A stretch of 64,000 nucleotides of DNA from a bacterium (GCA_023228325.1 JALOBK010000001.1:1713549-1777548); one strand, 5' to 3'. Shown: positions 1 to 8,704, counted from the stretch's first letter. Notes: generated by a model from the letters alone, not told the origin. Translations and numbers: made by a program.

Positions 1-1
1 G

Positions 2-478
2 GTTTTTTCTGAAGGGATAAAAAACAGCGATAAGTGGATTGTAGAGCCGGGAGATTTTGGCGAGACCAGGGTTAACGGCCTTAAAGCTTATCTTAAAGTA
101 GATTTTTTATTTCCGAAAGACGGGAAATTTGTTGTTCTTGACTGGAAAACCGGGAAAAAAGATGCAGACAAACATGAAAACCAGCTTATAGGGTATGTTT
201 ATTATGCAATGATGAAGTTCGGATTTTATCCTCACGCGGATAAAGTCGACGCATATATTATTTATCTGGGAGAAGATTATGATGAATTAAAAGCGGTTAT
301 AAATGAGTATGACATCTCCCGCTTTGAGGACAAGACTAAGGAAGAAACGGAAAATATGTATAAGTATTGCTGTGACGTTGCAAATAATATTCCTGTCGGA
401 AAAGAGGAGTTTAAGATGACGGACAACCTGAATATTTGCAGGTTTTGCAATTATAAGGAGTTATGCGGAAGAGCCTGA
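2..478 (+). CDS. PD-(D/E)XK family nuclease, C-terminal part (5' truncated)
   Basis: The reading frame is open from the window edge, so only the C-terminal ~158 residues are visible. They hold the core of a RecB/Cas4-like PD-(D/E)XK nuclease: a strand with the first acid (LKVDFLF), the D-W-K catalytic strand (VVLDWKTGK) and the following Q-x3-Y helix (ENQLIGYVYYA). The tail has cysteines in C-x2-C-x5-C spacing (CRFCNYKELC), as in Fe-S-containing Cas4/AddB-type nucleases. The protein could be the end of an AddB/RecB-like helicase-nuclease or a stand-alone PD-(D/E)XK protein; the upstream part is needed to decide. No CRISPR genes or arrays are nearby, so Cas4 is not favoured. Confidence 0.8.
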   Translation, partial: VFSEGIKNSDKWIVEPGDFGETRVNGLKAYLKVDFLFPKDGKFVVLDWKTGKKDADKHENQLIGYVYYAMMKFGFYPHADKVDAYIIYLGEDYDELKAVINEYDISRFEDKTKEETENMYKYCCDVANNIPVGKEEFKMTDNLNICRFCNYKELCGRA

Positions 479-521
479 GAAGAGAATTTAAAATAGAAAA
501 ATTGTAACCACAGATGACGCA

Positions 522-536
522 CCTGCCTACGGCAGG
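522..536. repeat. Short GC palindrome
   Basis: CCTGCC-TAC-GGCAGG, a 6 bp stem with a 3 nt loop. It is a variant of the CCCGCC-NNN-GGCGGG palindromes scattered through intergenic gaps of this window. Confidence 0.6.
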
Positions 537-554
537 CAGGGATTTACACACTTG

Positions 555-569
555 CCCGCCTCTGGCGGG
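555..569. repeat. Short GC palindrome
   Basis: CCCGCC-TCT-GGCGGG, the typical form of the dispersed palindrome, inside the AACCACAGAT element. Confidence 0.65.
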
Positions 570-680
570 GATGGAAAAAAATAAAAGAAAAAATAACTTA
601 TATAATAAAAATTAAAATAGTTTTATCTGTGATTATCTGTGCTATCTGTGGTTGTAAAAAAAGTTTTTTGAGGTATTCTC

Positions 681-1712
681 ATGAAAACAAGAAAACTGGG
701 CGGTTCAAATCTTAATTTGAGCGTTATCGGCCTCGGAGCGTGGGCGATTGGAGGTTCGGGATGGGCTTACGGCTGGGGAGACCAGTCCGATAAAAATTCA
801 GTTGAAGCCATTAAAAGAAGCATGGATTTGGGAGTGAACTGGATAGATACGGCTCCTGTTTACGGTTTGGGGCATTCCGAAGAAATAGTGGGAAAAGCAA
901 TTAAAGGCTTAAGGGATAAGTTTTATATAGCTACAAAGTGCGGGCTCATATGGGATGCAAAAGGCAAGTTAGGGTATGATTTATCCGCCGAAAGCGTGAG
1001 AAAAGAAGCGGAAAACAGCCTTGCGAGATTAAAAATCAGCTATATAGATCTTTATCAGATTCACTGGCCTTTTCCCGACGAAAAAATTGAAGAGGCATGG
1101 GAAGAGATAATGCGGCTTAAGGATGAAGGCAAAATAAGATATGGGGGAGTGTCTAACTTTAATGTGCCGCAGATTCAGAGAATCCTGAAAATAGGGCCTG
1201 TTGTATCGCTGCAGCCGCCTTATAATATGTTAAACAGGGCAATTGAGAAGGATATAATCAATTTTTGCGCGGATAATAATATCGGAATTGTCGCATATAG
1301 CCCGATGTCATGCGGGCTGTTGACCGGTAAATATGACAGGGCCAAAATAAGTTCTCTCCCTGAAGATGACTGGAGGAAAAAAGAAAACGGTGAGTTCAGG
1401 GAACCTAACCTGGAAGTCAATCTGTGGCTGATAGAAGAATTGAAAAAAGTTGCTGATGAACTTGATACTACCGTTGCCCGGTTATCGCTTGCCTGGGTTA
1501 TTAACAGGGAGTCTGTTACAGCGGCGATTGCGGGAACGCGCAATAAAAAGCAGATAGAGGAAACCGCTCCGGCATCCGGCATAATTCTTAGCGTGGATAT
1601 AATGGACAGAATCGGGAAACTTCTCAAAATCAGGGATGAAAAACTGGGAATCATACATGAACTCAGGAAAAGTTTGCCGGGAAAATATAAAGGGAATAAG
1701 GAGAAAAAATAA
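681..1712 (+). CDS. Aldo/keto reductase
   Basis: This 343-residue protein is a complete NAD(P)H-dependent aldo/keto reductase (TIM barrel) of the YajO/Gpr-like type, reducing aldehydes or ketones; the substrate cannot be told from sequence. The catalytic tetrad is visible: Asp56 and Tyr61 in DTAPVYGLGHSEE, Lys86 in ATKCG and His128 in YQIHWP. The C-terminal cofactor-binding region reads AIAGTRNKKQIEE. The ATG follows a GAGG ribosome-binding sequence. Its stop overlaps the start of the next gene by one base (TAATG), so the two are probably translated together. Confidence 0.9.
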   Translation: MKTRKLGGSNLNLSVIGLGAWAIGGSGWAYGWGDQSDKNSVEAIKRSMDLGVNWIDTAPVYGLGHSEEIVGKAIKGLRDKFYIATKCGLIWDAKGKLGYDLSAESVRKEAENSLARLKISYIDLYQIHWPFPDEKIEEAWEEIMRLKDEGKIRYGGVSNFNVPQIQRILKIGPVVSLQPPYNMLNRAIEKDIINFCADNNIGIVAYSPMSCGLLTGKYDRAKISSLPEDDWRKKENGEFREPNLEVNLWLIEELKKVADELDTTVARLSLAWVINRESVTAAIAGTRNKKQIEETAPASGIILSVDIMDRIGKLLKIRDEKLGIIHELRKSLPGKYKGNKEKK

Positions 1713-2047
1713 TGACAGGTAAATTTGTTGTTTTATCGGGTATTTTACTGCTGTTTTTTTGCATGCCGGGCGCTTTTTGCGATGATGATAATGTAGTTTC
1801 GGAATCAGTAAAAAGTGTCGGCAATCTTGTTGTGGAAACCACCAAAGCCGTCGGCAATGTCCTTGAGACTACGGCCAAAACATTTGACCCGGACGAAAAT
1901 CCTACCGGAGGAAACAAAGGTTATATAATCAGCGATTCCGATATCGATGAGCGCTCGAAAGAGATAACACAGGCTGTTTCCGAAGATAAATTCTCCGGAC
2001 AGAAATACCGCGGCAAGCTCACGACCGGCACGTATAACGGGAAATAG
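1712..2047 (+). CDS. Small secreted protein of unknown function
   Basis: The 111-residue product begins with a clear signal peptide (hydrophobic VVLSGILLLFFCMPGAFC, then acidic DDD). The mature part is short, acidic and rich in Ser/Thr/Val, with an internal near-repeat (VKSVGNLVVETTKAVGNVLETT). No known domain is recognised. It overlaps the aldo/keto reductase stop by one base and converges on the BON-domain gene 3 bp downstream. It is probably exported to the periplasm. The start is fixed by the TAATG overlap. Confidence 0.6.
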   Translation: MTGKFVVLSGILLLFFCMPGAFCDDDNVVSESVKSVGNLVVETTKAVGNVLETTAKTFDPDENPTGGNKGYIISDSDIDERSKEITQAVSEDKFSGQKYRGKLTTGTYNGK

Positions 2048-2050
2048 CTT

Positions 2051-2413
2051 TTATTTCCTTATTTTTAAATTGCTTTTGTATCCCCTGACACCCGGCACAG
2101 ACATTATCGCCTGCTGGATTTTGTCTTTTTGTTCCAGGGAATCGACGTTTCCGCTGACAGTCACAATGCTGTCTTTTACCAATATTTCTAATTCTTCAAC
2201 AGGGACTATGTCGGCTTTTTTTAAGGTATCCGTAACCTTATCCTGTATATCTTTGTTGGAGATAACATTTATTTTACTGCTGCCGAAATTGGTTCCCGTA
2301 GAGACTTTTTCCTGGAGAGACGCCTCTTTTTCTCTCTTTGCCCTGGATTTGTCCGCGCAATAAGCGGATGAAAAGGTAAACATTAAAACCAGCAAGAAAA
2401 TAATGTATTTCAT
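2051..2413 (-). CDS. BON-domain periplasmic protein
   Basis: From the ATG at 2413 this encodes 120 residues: a signal peptide (MKYIIFLLVLMFTFSSAYC), a charged linker, then one BON domain (about residues 55-118; DSIVTVSGNVDSLEQKDKI and SVPGVRGYKSNLKI). BON domains occur in OsmY-like periplasmic or envelope proteins thought to bind membranes. I use the internal ATG because AGGAGG lies 5-10 bases before it and a signal peptide starts exactly there; the open frame extends further upstream to 2467 without such support. Confidence 0.8.
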   Translation of the reverse strand: MKYIIFLLVLMFTFSSAYCADKSRAKREKEASLQEKVSTGTNFGSSKINVISNKDIQDKVTDTLKKADIVPVEELEILVKDSIVTVSGNVDSLEQKDKIQQAIMSVPGVRGYKSNLKIRK

Positions 2414-2513
2414 AATGCCCTCCTGTGATGGATGAGATAGTATATAGCTTTTTATGTATAATTGCAAGTTAGTTGATGACTATAAAATTACGATTTGATA
2501 TCATTTATAAACT

Positions 2514-3944
2514 ATGAAACAGGTTTTTCTTCAATTTGGAGACAGCAATTTTATAAGGGCTTTTTTTGACCCTATTGTCCACGAGCTTAACAAAAAGGAG
2601 CCGACAGGTTCCGTGATAGTCATACAGCCGCACCGCTCGGGAAGGGTCAAGGAACTGCAGAACCAGAGCAACCTGTATACCCTGGTGCTCCGGGGAAATC
2701 CCAAAACGGGCCGTATCGACAGGAAAGAAATAATTAACTGCATATCCGAATCAATAAATCCCTACGTTGATTATAAGAGTTTTTCAGAGCTTTATAAGAG
2801 AGACGATCTGCGTTTCATAATCTCGGACGATAAATCGGATAAATGCCATGCCGAACCCAACGAGCAGATTACTGCGAAACCGCCGGAAAATATTGCCGGT
2901 AAAATAGCGTTATTCCTTTTTAAGAGGTTTAAGCATTTTAAAGGGAATAGCGATAAGGGAATGATATTGCTTCCATGCGAAAATACCTGCGACAACGGGG
3001 AATTGTTGAAAAACGCGGTCATTAAAACGGCAAAATACTGGTGTCTTGGCGAAGGGTTCCTTAAATGGCTGAATACAAGTTGTTTTTTTCTTTCTACGGT
3101 GTGTGACAGGATAGTGACGGGTTTCCCTTTCGGGGAAGCAGAGCGTATTGAAAAGGAAATGGGGTATTCCGACCGTTTAATACTTGAGGCCGAACCTTTT
3201 TACAGGTGGGTAATCAAAGGGCCCAAGAAGCTCGCCAGAGAAATACCCTTTATTAAGCCCTATCTGAATGTTCTTTATACGGATGACATTTCTTATTATT
3301 ATGATATAAGAGAGAAAGTTTATAAGGAAACTTTGACTTTTGTCTATCTGTTGAAGACCCTGATTAACGCGAAAAATTTTTCGGAAATATGCAATAACAG
3401 GATTTATTCGAAATTTATTAAAAATATGGTTTTTCATGAGATTCTGCCCTCCGTAAAAGAAGTGGGGGAAAAACACATCAAAGATTCCGAAAATATTATC
3501 GAGAGGCTGAACAACCCTTATATAGGCGATGGAAAATCATTTGTTCTGATAAACGGGAGCATAAGCCCGGCGCGCGATTTCCTGGAAACAGTAAGGCAGT
3601 ATATGGCGAATACGGGAAAAGCGCCCGTCCATCTGATTTTCTCTTTTGCTTTGAGGGTATATTTCTGCAGCAAAGACAAATATGTCAAAGACCTGGCGGC
3701 AAAAGATGTTTTTGTGAGATTTTTGAATAAAATATGGAAAGTGGCGGGTAAATCCACAAAAGGCATTCAGTTAATGAGCAGAAAGATAATTGATTCCAAA
3801 TTGGTATGGGAGCACGAGGATACGAAAGACATAAAGGCTATCAGAAGGTTATTACAGCTTTTTATTATTAATCTTACGAGGTTTGGCCCCGGAAAATCCA
3901 TTGAGAGGATTATATTAAGAAAAAAAGGGAAAGGAATAAAATGA
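2514..3944 (+). CDS. UxaB-like (tagaturonate reductase/mannitol dehydrogenase family) protein, probably without normal catalytic residues
   Basis: This 476-residue protein matches the polyol dehydrogenase/altronate oxidoreductase family: N-terminal FGDSNFIRAFFD, then QPHRSGRVKELQNQSNLYT, LLPCENTCDNG and CDRIVTGFP. The family signatures that bind cofactor and substrate are altered. The usual S-N-T-T-E-A-G-I stretch reads SDDKSDKC (about 104-111), and the catalytic K-x4-N-x2-H reads K268-x4-Thr-x2-Phe (KVYKETLTF). Lys is kept but Asn and His are gone. I infer a diverged paralogue that may be non-enzymatic or use another substrate. No clear SD precedes the ATG. The TPR gene starts inside its stop codon (ATGA). 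Confidence 0.7.
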   Translation: MKQVFLQFGDSNFIRAFFDPIVHELNKKEPTGSVIVIQPHRSGRVKELQNQSNLYTLVLRGNPKTGRIDRKEIINCISESINPYVDYKSFSELYKRDDLRFIISDDKSDKCHAEPNEQITAKPPENIAGKIALFLFKRFKHFKGNSDKGMILLPCENTCDNGELLKNAVIKTAKYWCLGEGFLKWLNTSCFFLSTVCDRIVTGFPFGEAERIEKEMGYSDRLILEAEPFYRWVIKGPKKLAREIPFIKPYLNVLYTDDISYYYDIREKVYKETLTFVYLLKTLINAKNFSEICNNRIYSKFIKNMVFHEILPSVKEVGEKHIKDSENIIERLNNPYIGDGKSFVLINGSISPARDFLETVRQYMANTGKAPVHLIFSFALRVYFCSKDKYVKDLAAKDVFVRFLNKIWKVAGKSTKGIQLMSRKIIDSKLVWEHEDTKDIKAIRRLLQLFIINLTRFGPGKSIERIILRKKGKGIK

Positions 3945-4870
3945 CAAAGCCGCACAGCATTTTGAAGGACGGTAAATATTTATTGTTGATTTTTATGGTT
4001 TTTGCGTGCCATAAGGATTGCCTTTCAAAGCAGGCATACACCGAAAAGGAAAAAAGGGAAATTATAATTGAATGTTATGAGACAGGCATCAGCGAATATC
4101 AATCCGGTAATTACAGCGCGGCGAAATCTGAGTTTGATAAAATATTAAAGTTCGATCCGGATAACAAAAAAGCTCAAAGATACGCGCTTAAGTGCAAGGA
4201 GAAACTCAAACCTGAAAACGTTGATGAGCAGGATGAAACGCTAAACTCCGGCGAATCCGGCGAAGTGATTACCGAACCCGATGCCATAGAGGAGATTGCG
4301 GAGGGAAAAGCTCCGGAGGATATATCAATTAGTGAAGGGGATGATAGCGCAGCGCCGGGGGAAACTTCCGAAGAAGTCATGCTTTCGGTTCAAACGGCTA
4401 AACTTATGGATGAAGGGGTAAACTGTTACAGAAACGGTGAGCATGAGAAAGCGAAAGAGATTTTTGAACAAGTCCTTTCTTCAGACAGTTCGAATAAAAA
4501 GGCGAAGAGATACATTAAAAGGTGCGATGACAGGATAGCGAAAAAAGAGAAGGTGAGGGAAAAAGAGCTTGCGCGGGAGGAAAAGGAAAAACAAAAGGGA
4601 AAAGCGCTGGAAGAGAAAATTGCGTTAGAGAAGAAAAACAAGCAGTTACCGCCTCCGGTTGCTGTAAAGGAAGAACCCGAAAAAGCGGCTGACTCAACCG
4701 CAGTTGTCTCGGATAATGAAGATGCCGGAGCTCTTTATAAAGCAGCTTTGCTTGAATACAGGAAGCAGAATTACAAAAAAGCCGTTGAAATGTTCAGGGC
4801 GGTATTGGAAAAAGATCCCGGTAATGAAAAAGCCGGAATGTATATTAAAGCCGCTGAACGCAAGTTATAA
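3941..4870 (+). CDS. TPR-repeat protein, exported or lipoprotein-like
   Basis: The 309 residues start with a hydrophobic segment (YLLLIFMVFAC) that may be a signal peptide or an imperfect lipobox (VFAC). Three separated TPR units follow, each ending in the same type of helix: AKSEFDKILKFDPDNKKA, AKEIFEQVLSSDSSNKKA and AVEMFRAVLEKDPGNEKA. They are joined by acidic and then highly charged Lys/Glu linkers. Such repeats mediate protein-protein contacts; no enzymatic domain is seen. The start overlaps the previous stop by 4 bp. It converges on the DUF72 gene with a 6 bp overlap. Confidence 0.7.
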   Translation: MTKPHSILKDGKYLLLIFMVFACHKDCLSKQAYTEKEKREIIIECYETGISEYQSGNYSAAKSEFDKILKFDPDNKKAQRYALKCKEKLKPENVDEQDETLNSGESGEVITEPDAIEEIAEGKAPEDISISEGDDSAAPGETSEEVMLSVQTAKLMDEGVNCYRNGEHEKAKEIFEQVLSSDSSNKKAKRYIKRCDDRIAKKEKVREKELAREEKEKQKGKALEEKIALEKKNKQLPPPVAVKEEPEKAADSTAVVSDNEDAGALYKAALLEYRKQNYKKAVEMFRAVLEKDPGNEKAGMYIKAAERKL

Positions 4871-5743
4871 AAGTCTTTTCTGCACGGGAGTATCCGCGTA
4901 GCAGTAATGCCCGAGCGTCTCATAATTTTCAAGTATAACGGGAGGGCATTTGATTTTCGATTTAAGAACCATCGATTTCAGTTGCAGGATATTGGCAAGG
5001 GCTTTTCCCTCATAATGGTTGTTTCCTACCGCGTACCCGCGCGATATATCCGGATGCGATAATCCGTCAGCGAACGGACGCAACTCTGATTCTGAATATA
5101 AATAATCGTACCTTTCATCTCTGCCGGATTTTTCGCTGAACCAGTTTTCTTTATTCCTTCCATGCAGCCGAAGGTAAAGGATCATGCTTCCGCCATGGAA
5201 CCGGGGTTTAATGTTTAATGATTTTTCGGGCTGGTCTATAGTCGCTATGCCTGCGCTGTTTTCACAGAGGAACGATTCCGCGTCCCCGCAGTCCCATGAA
5301 TTATGCCTTATTTCCATTACAACATCATAATCATGGAAAGTTTTAGTTATTTTTTCGGCTTTAAGCCTGTTTTCTTTTGTGAAGTGGAAAGAATACGGGA
5401 ATTGCGCGAGCAGGCAGGCGAATTTCCCATTGTTTTTCAGGGCGTCCAAAAATTTTTTCACTGCGGATATGCTGCCTTCAGCGGGAAAATTTATGTTATG
5501 GGTGAAATCCTTATGCAGTTTTGCGGAGAACAGAAACCCGCTTTTATCTTTTACGGAGTTACTCCAGTTGTTTGCGTTCATTACGGACGGGTAACTGTAA
5601 AAAGAGCTGTTGATTTCAATGAAATCCACGAAATTTGAAAGATATCTTAACCTGTCGAAATTACCGGGTATCTGCGGAGGATAAACCTTTCCTTTCCAAT
5701 CAGGATATGACCATCCGGCGGTTCCGAAAAACATTTTTTTCAT
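4865..5743 (-). CDS. DUF72 (YecE-like) family protein
   Basis: The 292 residues match the DUF72 TIM-barrel family over their whole length: FFGTAGWSYPDWKGKVYPP at the N terminus, VDFIEINSSFYSYP, FSAKLHKDFTH, VVMEIRHNSW and YLRLHGRN. The biochemical function of the family is not established. The gene stands alone on the minus strand and overlaps the end of the convergent TPR gene by 6 bp. There is no strong SD before the ATG; a second ATG four codons in is an alternative start. Confidence 0.88.
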   Translation of the reverse strand: MKKMFFGTAGWSYPDWKGKVYPPQIPGNFDRLRYLSNFVDFIEINSSFYSYPSVMNANNWSNSVKDKSGFLFSAKLHKDFTHNINFPAEGSISAVKKFLDALKNNGKFACLLAQFPYSFHFTKENRLKAEKITKTFHDYDVVMEIRHNSWDCGDAESFLCENSAGIATIDQPEKSLNIKPRFHGGSMILYLRLHGRNKENWFSEKSGRDERYDYLYSESELRPFADGLSHPDISRGYAVGNNHYEGKALANILQLKSMVLKSKIKCPPVILENYETLGHYCYADTPVQKRLL

Positions 5744-5823
5744 TTGTTTATTATCATATATTAAAAAACAGGATATAAAAAACTATTTTTTCTAAATAGG
5801 TTATTATAAAATATCTGCTTAAA

Positions 5824-6522
5824 ATGACATGGTTTAAGAATATCTGTATTTCTTTCATAAAAATACTGATTGCAGTGGCGTTGACACCGCTTGCCTGCGG
5901 CCTTTCAGTAGCCTTATATAAGTCTGTATCCACGTATTTCGACGTTTACAGCCTGATGCCGTTCGTTTTCGGGTTTTTTTCATACCTGCTGATATACGCT
6001 GTTTTACAACAGCCCATAAGGACTTATGTTTTTACTCATGAATTAGTCCATGTTATATGGGTTTTTCTGTTCGGGGGAAAAGTAAAGGGCTTTAAGCTGC
6101 ATAAGAACGGCGGAAGCGTAAAAGTCACAAAAAGCAATTTTGTCATAGAATTGGCCCCGTATTTTTTTCCCCTTTATTGTGTGCTTGTCATATTCCTGTA
6201 TTTGTTTCTGGATATCTTCTTTGAAATGAAACCTTATTGGAAGTTGATGTCTTTTCTTGTGGGTTTCATGTGGGCTTTCCATTTTACTATCACGCTTTAT
6301 GTCCTTACAAAAGAACAGACGGATTTTCAGGGCCCGGGAGTTGTCCTGTCGCTTGTTATAGTATATATATCCAATGTAGTGATATTATCTCTTATGTTAT
6401 GTTTTCTGTCCAAATCAACTTCATTTGGAAGTTTTTTCCGGGATTCGATGGAGTACAGCGTTAAAAGTTACGGCCAATTTATAAATGCATGCAGCCAATT
6501 ATTTGAAAGGACAAAATTATGA
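5824..6522 (+). CDS. Multi-spanning membrane protein with HExxH motif (M50-like putative metalloprotease)
   Basis: About five or six hydrophobic segments are visible in 232 residues. After the second or third comes FTHELVHVIWVFLFGGKVKGF, with HELVH at residues 72-76, the zinc-binding HExxH pattern, followed by a Gly-rich turn as in M50-type intramembrane proteases. A later ELAPYFFPLY segment sits where M50 enzymes carry their third zinc ligand, but the usual NxxPxPxxDG is absent, so activity is uncertain. It overlaps the next gene by 4 bp (ATGA) and is the first gene of a three-gene operon with a secreted protein and an acyl-CoA synthetase. Confidence 0.6.
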   Translation: MTWFKNICISFIKILIAVALTPLACGLSVALYKSVSTYFDVYSLMPFVFGFFSYLLIYAVLQQPIRTYVFTHELVHVIWVFLFGGKVKGFKLHKNGGSVKVTKSNFVIELAPYFFPLYCVLVIFLYLFLDIFFEMKPYWKLMSFLVGFMWAFHFTITLYVLTKEQTDFQGPGVVLSLVIVYISNVVILSLMLCFLSKSTSFGSFFRDSMEYSVKSYGQFINACSQLFERTKL

Positions 6523-7058
6523 GACGCCGGACATGGTTGATTATTATATTTTTACTGGTTTTTCTGGCTTCGGGCCGGAACGCGTATTCAGAGAAGAAAG
6601 TTATTACCCTCGATGATTTAAAAAACCGTTTCGGCAATAAAGAGGCCGAAGCTAAAAACAGCGGCAATGAGCCGATCACGGTAAGCAGTGTTTTGAAAAA
6701 AGTGGACCCGGGGGAGTCAAACCGGATATATGTAAAATTCAGGATAAGGGCAAAGGGATGGCATGAGGTCAAACTGAGAGCGGCTACGCTTGATGCCGAT
6801 ATGAAAGTGCTGGAGGTGCTGGATAACGGGTCTGCCGACGACAAGGTTGTTTCTGACAGCTGGATAAACGGCAACCAGCTTAAAGGCGGACATACATACG
6901 CTTTTGAATTCCCTTATACCAGGAATTACAAGTATGCCGTTGTTGAGGTAACATTTGGCGAAAGGGAAGAGAAGAAAGTCATCAAAAAGGCTTCAACCTC
7001 CAAGGTTAATGTGGAGGAAATAACAATTCCGGAAGCCGGAGGAGGGACCGGAGAGTGA
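6519..7058 (+). CDS. Secreted protein of unknown function
   Basis: The 179-residue product has an N-terminal signal peptide (LIIIFLLVFLASGRNAYS), then a charged helix and a beta-rich part (YVKFRIRAKGWHEVKLRAA, HTYAFEFPYTRNYKYAVVEV) ending in an acidic and glycine-rich tail. The beta part might be a small Ig-like or C2-like fold, but no family is recognised. It is translationally coupled at both ends: ATGA with the membrane protein upstream and GTGA with the acyl-CoA synthetase downstream. Confidence 0.6.
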   Translation: MRRRTWLIIIFLLVFLASGRNAYSEKKVITLDDLKNRFGNKEAEAKNSGNEPITVSSVLKKVDPGESNRIYVKFRIRAKGWHEVKLRAATLDADMKVLEVLDNGSADDKVVSDSWINGNQLKGGHTYAFEFPYTRNYKYAVVEVTFGEREEKKVIKKASTSKVNVEEITIPEAGGGTGE

Positions 7059-8590
7059 ACGCCGAAATAGAGACGATTATTGATATTCCCTGCAGGAATG
7101 CCGGCGGGTTGTTCTCCGGGACCGCGTACAGGTTCGGGAAAAGGAAGTACACTTATAAAAAACTCGACCGCTTATCGGATAAATTTGCTTCGGGCCTGGC
7201 TGCTAAAGTAGGCCTTTCGAAGGGGGATAGGGTGGCGCTGATTGCCGGTAACTGCCCGGAATATGTTGTAAGTTTTTTCGGCATTCTCAAGACGGCCTCC
7301 TGTATCGTGCCTATCAACAATTTCCTTGTCGCCGACGAAATAAAATATATCCTTTCGGATTCCAAAGCCAGAGCGGTCATTACGGGCGTTAAATATTACG
7401 ATGTTGTCAGGAAAGCCGTCATGCAGATGGAAAACAGGCCTGCGGTTATTGTCATAGGGAACTGCGTCAAAGAAGACAGGGACATAGATTACAGATCGCT
7501 TTTCAAAAGCGGGCGCTTCAGGGAAACAAAGGTTATGCCCGATGATGCGGCCGTCATAATATATACCTCCGGCACTACAGGTTTTCCAAAAGGCGCTATC
7601 CTGAGCCATTATAACCTGGTTTCCAATGTTAAAGACTGCCTGGATGTGCTTCACGTCGGGAAAAAGGACAGGATTGTCGTTGTCCTTCCTCTTTTTCATT
7701 CATTCACCATAACCGTCTGTATGTTGACCCCTCTGTTTGCGGGGGCTTCATTTATTCTTCTCGAATCAGTCAGGCCTTTCCACAGGGTTATAAGGGCTAT
7801 TATACTGGGCAGGGTGACCGGGTTTGTGGGCATACCTCAGATATTTCATCTGCTGTCGGATAAAAAAATTCCGTGGCTTGTAAGAAAGATATTAAAGATA
7901 AGGTTTTGTATTTCAGGTTCGGCCCCGCTGTCCGAGGAAGTGCTTAAGAATTTCGAAAAAAATACAGGCCTGCCTCTGATGGAAGGCTACGGCCTGTCGG
8001 AAGCTTCCCCCGTGGTTTCCGTTAATCCTTTGCGCGGAGAAAGGAAAGTAGGTTCTGTGGGCCTGCCGTTAAAAAATGTCAGCATAAAGATTGTCGACGA
8101 TGATGAAAAAGAACTGCCTCCCGGCGAGATAGGGGAAATTATCGTTAAGGGGCCTAACGTGATGAAAGGTTATCTGAACCTTGAAGAAGAGACTGCAAAA
8201 GCCATAAGAGGCGGCTGGCTGTTCACGGGCGATATAGGCAAGGTGGATAAAGACGGCTATATTTATATAATAGACAGGAAAAAGGATATGATCCTTTCCC
8301 ACGGCTTGAATGTTTATCCGAGAGAAGTAGAGCAGGTGTTATATCAGCACCCTTCCGTAAGAGATGCGGCCGTTGTGGGTGTGAAAGATAAGCACAGGGG
8401 TGAGAAAGCGGTGGCCTTTGTCACTTTGAGGGACGGCTTCCGCGCCGGGCCCGGGGAACTTGTAAAATTCTGCAAGGGGAAATTAGCTCCTTACAAGATC
8501 CCTCATACGATCAGGATAGAAAAAGAGCTTCCGCGGACGCCCACGGGTAAGATATTGAAAAAAGATATCAAGGCGCTGATGGAAAAATAA
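7055..8590 (+). CDS. AMP-dependent acyl-CoA synthetase/ligase
   Basis: The 511 residues form a complete ANL-superfamily ligase, most like long- or medium-chain fatty acid CoA ligases. It activates a carboxylate with ATP to an acyl-adenylate and then a thioester. Visible motifs: the P-loop YTSGTTGFPKG at 170-180, the adenylate motif EGYGLSEASP, the GWLFTGDIGKVDKDGY hinge region, DRKKDMILSHGLNVYP, and the C-terminal lysine in PRTPTGKILKK. The start is GTG at 7055, preceded by GGAGGAGGG and overlapping the upstream stop (GTGA). The acyl substrate cannot be told; FadD-like or envelope-lipid roles are both possible. Confidence 0.88.
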   Translation: MNAEIETIIDIPCRNAGGLFSGTAYRFGKRKYTYKKLDRLSDKFASGLAAKVGLSKGDRVALIAGNCPEYVVSFFGILKTASCIVPINNFLVADEIKYILSDSKARAVITGVKYYDVVRKAVMQMENRPAVIVIGNCVKEDRDIDYRSLFKSGRFRETKVMPDDAAVIIYTSGTTGFPKGAILSHYNLVSNVKDCLDVLHVGKKDRIVVVLPLFHSFTITVCMLTPLFAGASFILLESVRPFHRVIRAIILGRVTGFVGIPQIFHLLSDKKIPWLVRKILKIRFCISGSAPLSEEVLKNFEKNTGLPLMEGYGLSEASPVVSVNPLRGERKVGSVGLPLKNVSIKIVDDDEKELPPGEIGEIIVKGPNVMKGYLNLEEETAKAIRGGWLFTGDIGKVDKDGYIYIIDRKKDMILSHGLNVYPREVEQVLYQHPSVRDAAVVGVKDKHRGEKAVAFVTLRDGFRAGPGELVKFCKGKLAPYKIPHTIRIEKELPRTPTGKILKKDIKALMEK

Positions 8591-8598
8591 TGTTTTTA

Positions 8599-8627
8599 TT
8601 GACAAAAACTGTATAGCATTATATTCT
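8599..8627 (+). promoter_or_regulatory. Predicted sigma-70 promoter of metXW
   Basis: TTGACA (8599-8604), a 17 nt spacer and TATTCT (8622-8627). The predicted transcription start falls at about 8633-8635, exactly where the SAM-II-like aptamer begins. Confidence 0.6.
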
Positions 8628-8634
8628 GCAGAAA

Positions 8635-8691
8635 GTGGTGATTTAAGCTACAACTTGCGACCACATAAAATAAGCGCTAAAGCGTAGGTTT
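8635..8691 (+). ncRNA. SAM-II-type riboswitch aptamer
   Basis: The stretch matches the SAM-II (metA element) layout: P1 GTGGT (8635-8639) with ACCAC (8660-8664), TGATTTAA after the first P1 strand, CTTG (8654-8657) pairing with TAAG (8671-8674), and the hallmark GCTAAA (8676-8681). CTAC (8648-8651) can pair with GTAG (8684-8687) to complete the pseudoknot. It lies directly before metX, the classic context for this S-adenosylmethionine sensor. SAM-II is best known from Alphaproteobacteria. Confidence 0.8.
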
Positions 8692-8704
8692 AACGGTTTT
8701 TTAG

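Larger units (their letters stand above)
504..655. repeat. Intergenic element bracketed by AACCACAGAT inverted arms
   Basis: The arm AACCACAGAT (506-515) is matched by its reverse complement ATCTGTGGTT (644-653). Between them are repeated ATCTGTG words and two short GC palindromes. A similar element lies at 37452-37555. No ORF is inside, so it looks like a non-coding mobile or decayed repeat. Confidence 0.6.

Noticed and set aside
2..478. Cas4 of a CRISPR-Cas system
   Set aside because: The fold and cysteines fit, but no cas1, cas2 or array is in the window and the N-terminal part is unseen; a general PD-(D/E)XK call is safer.
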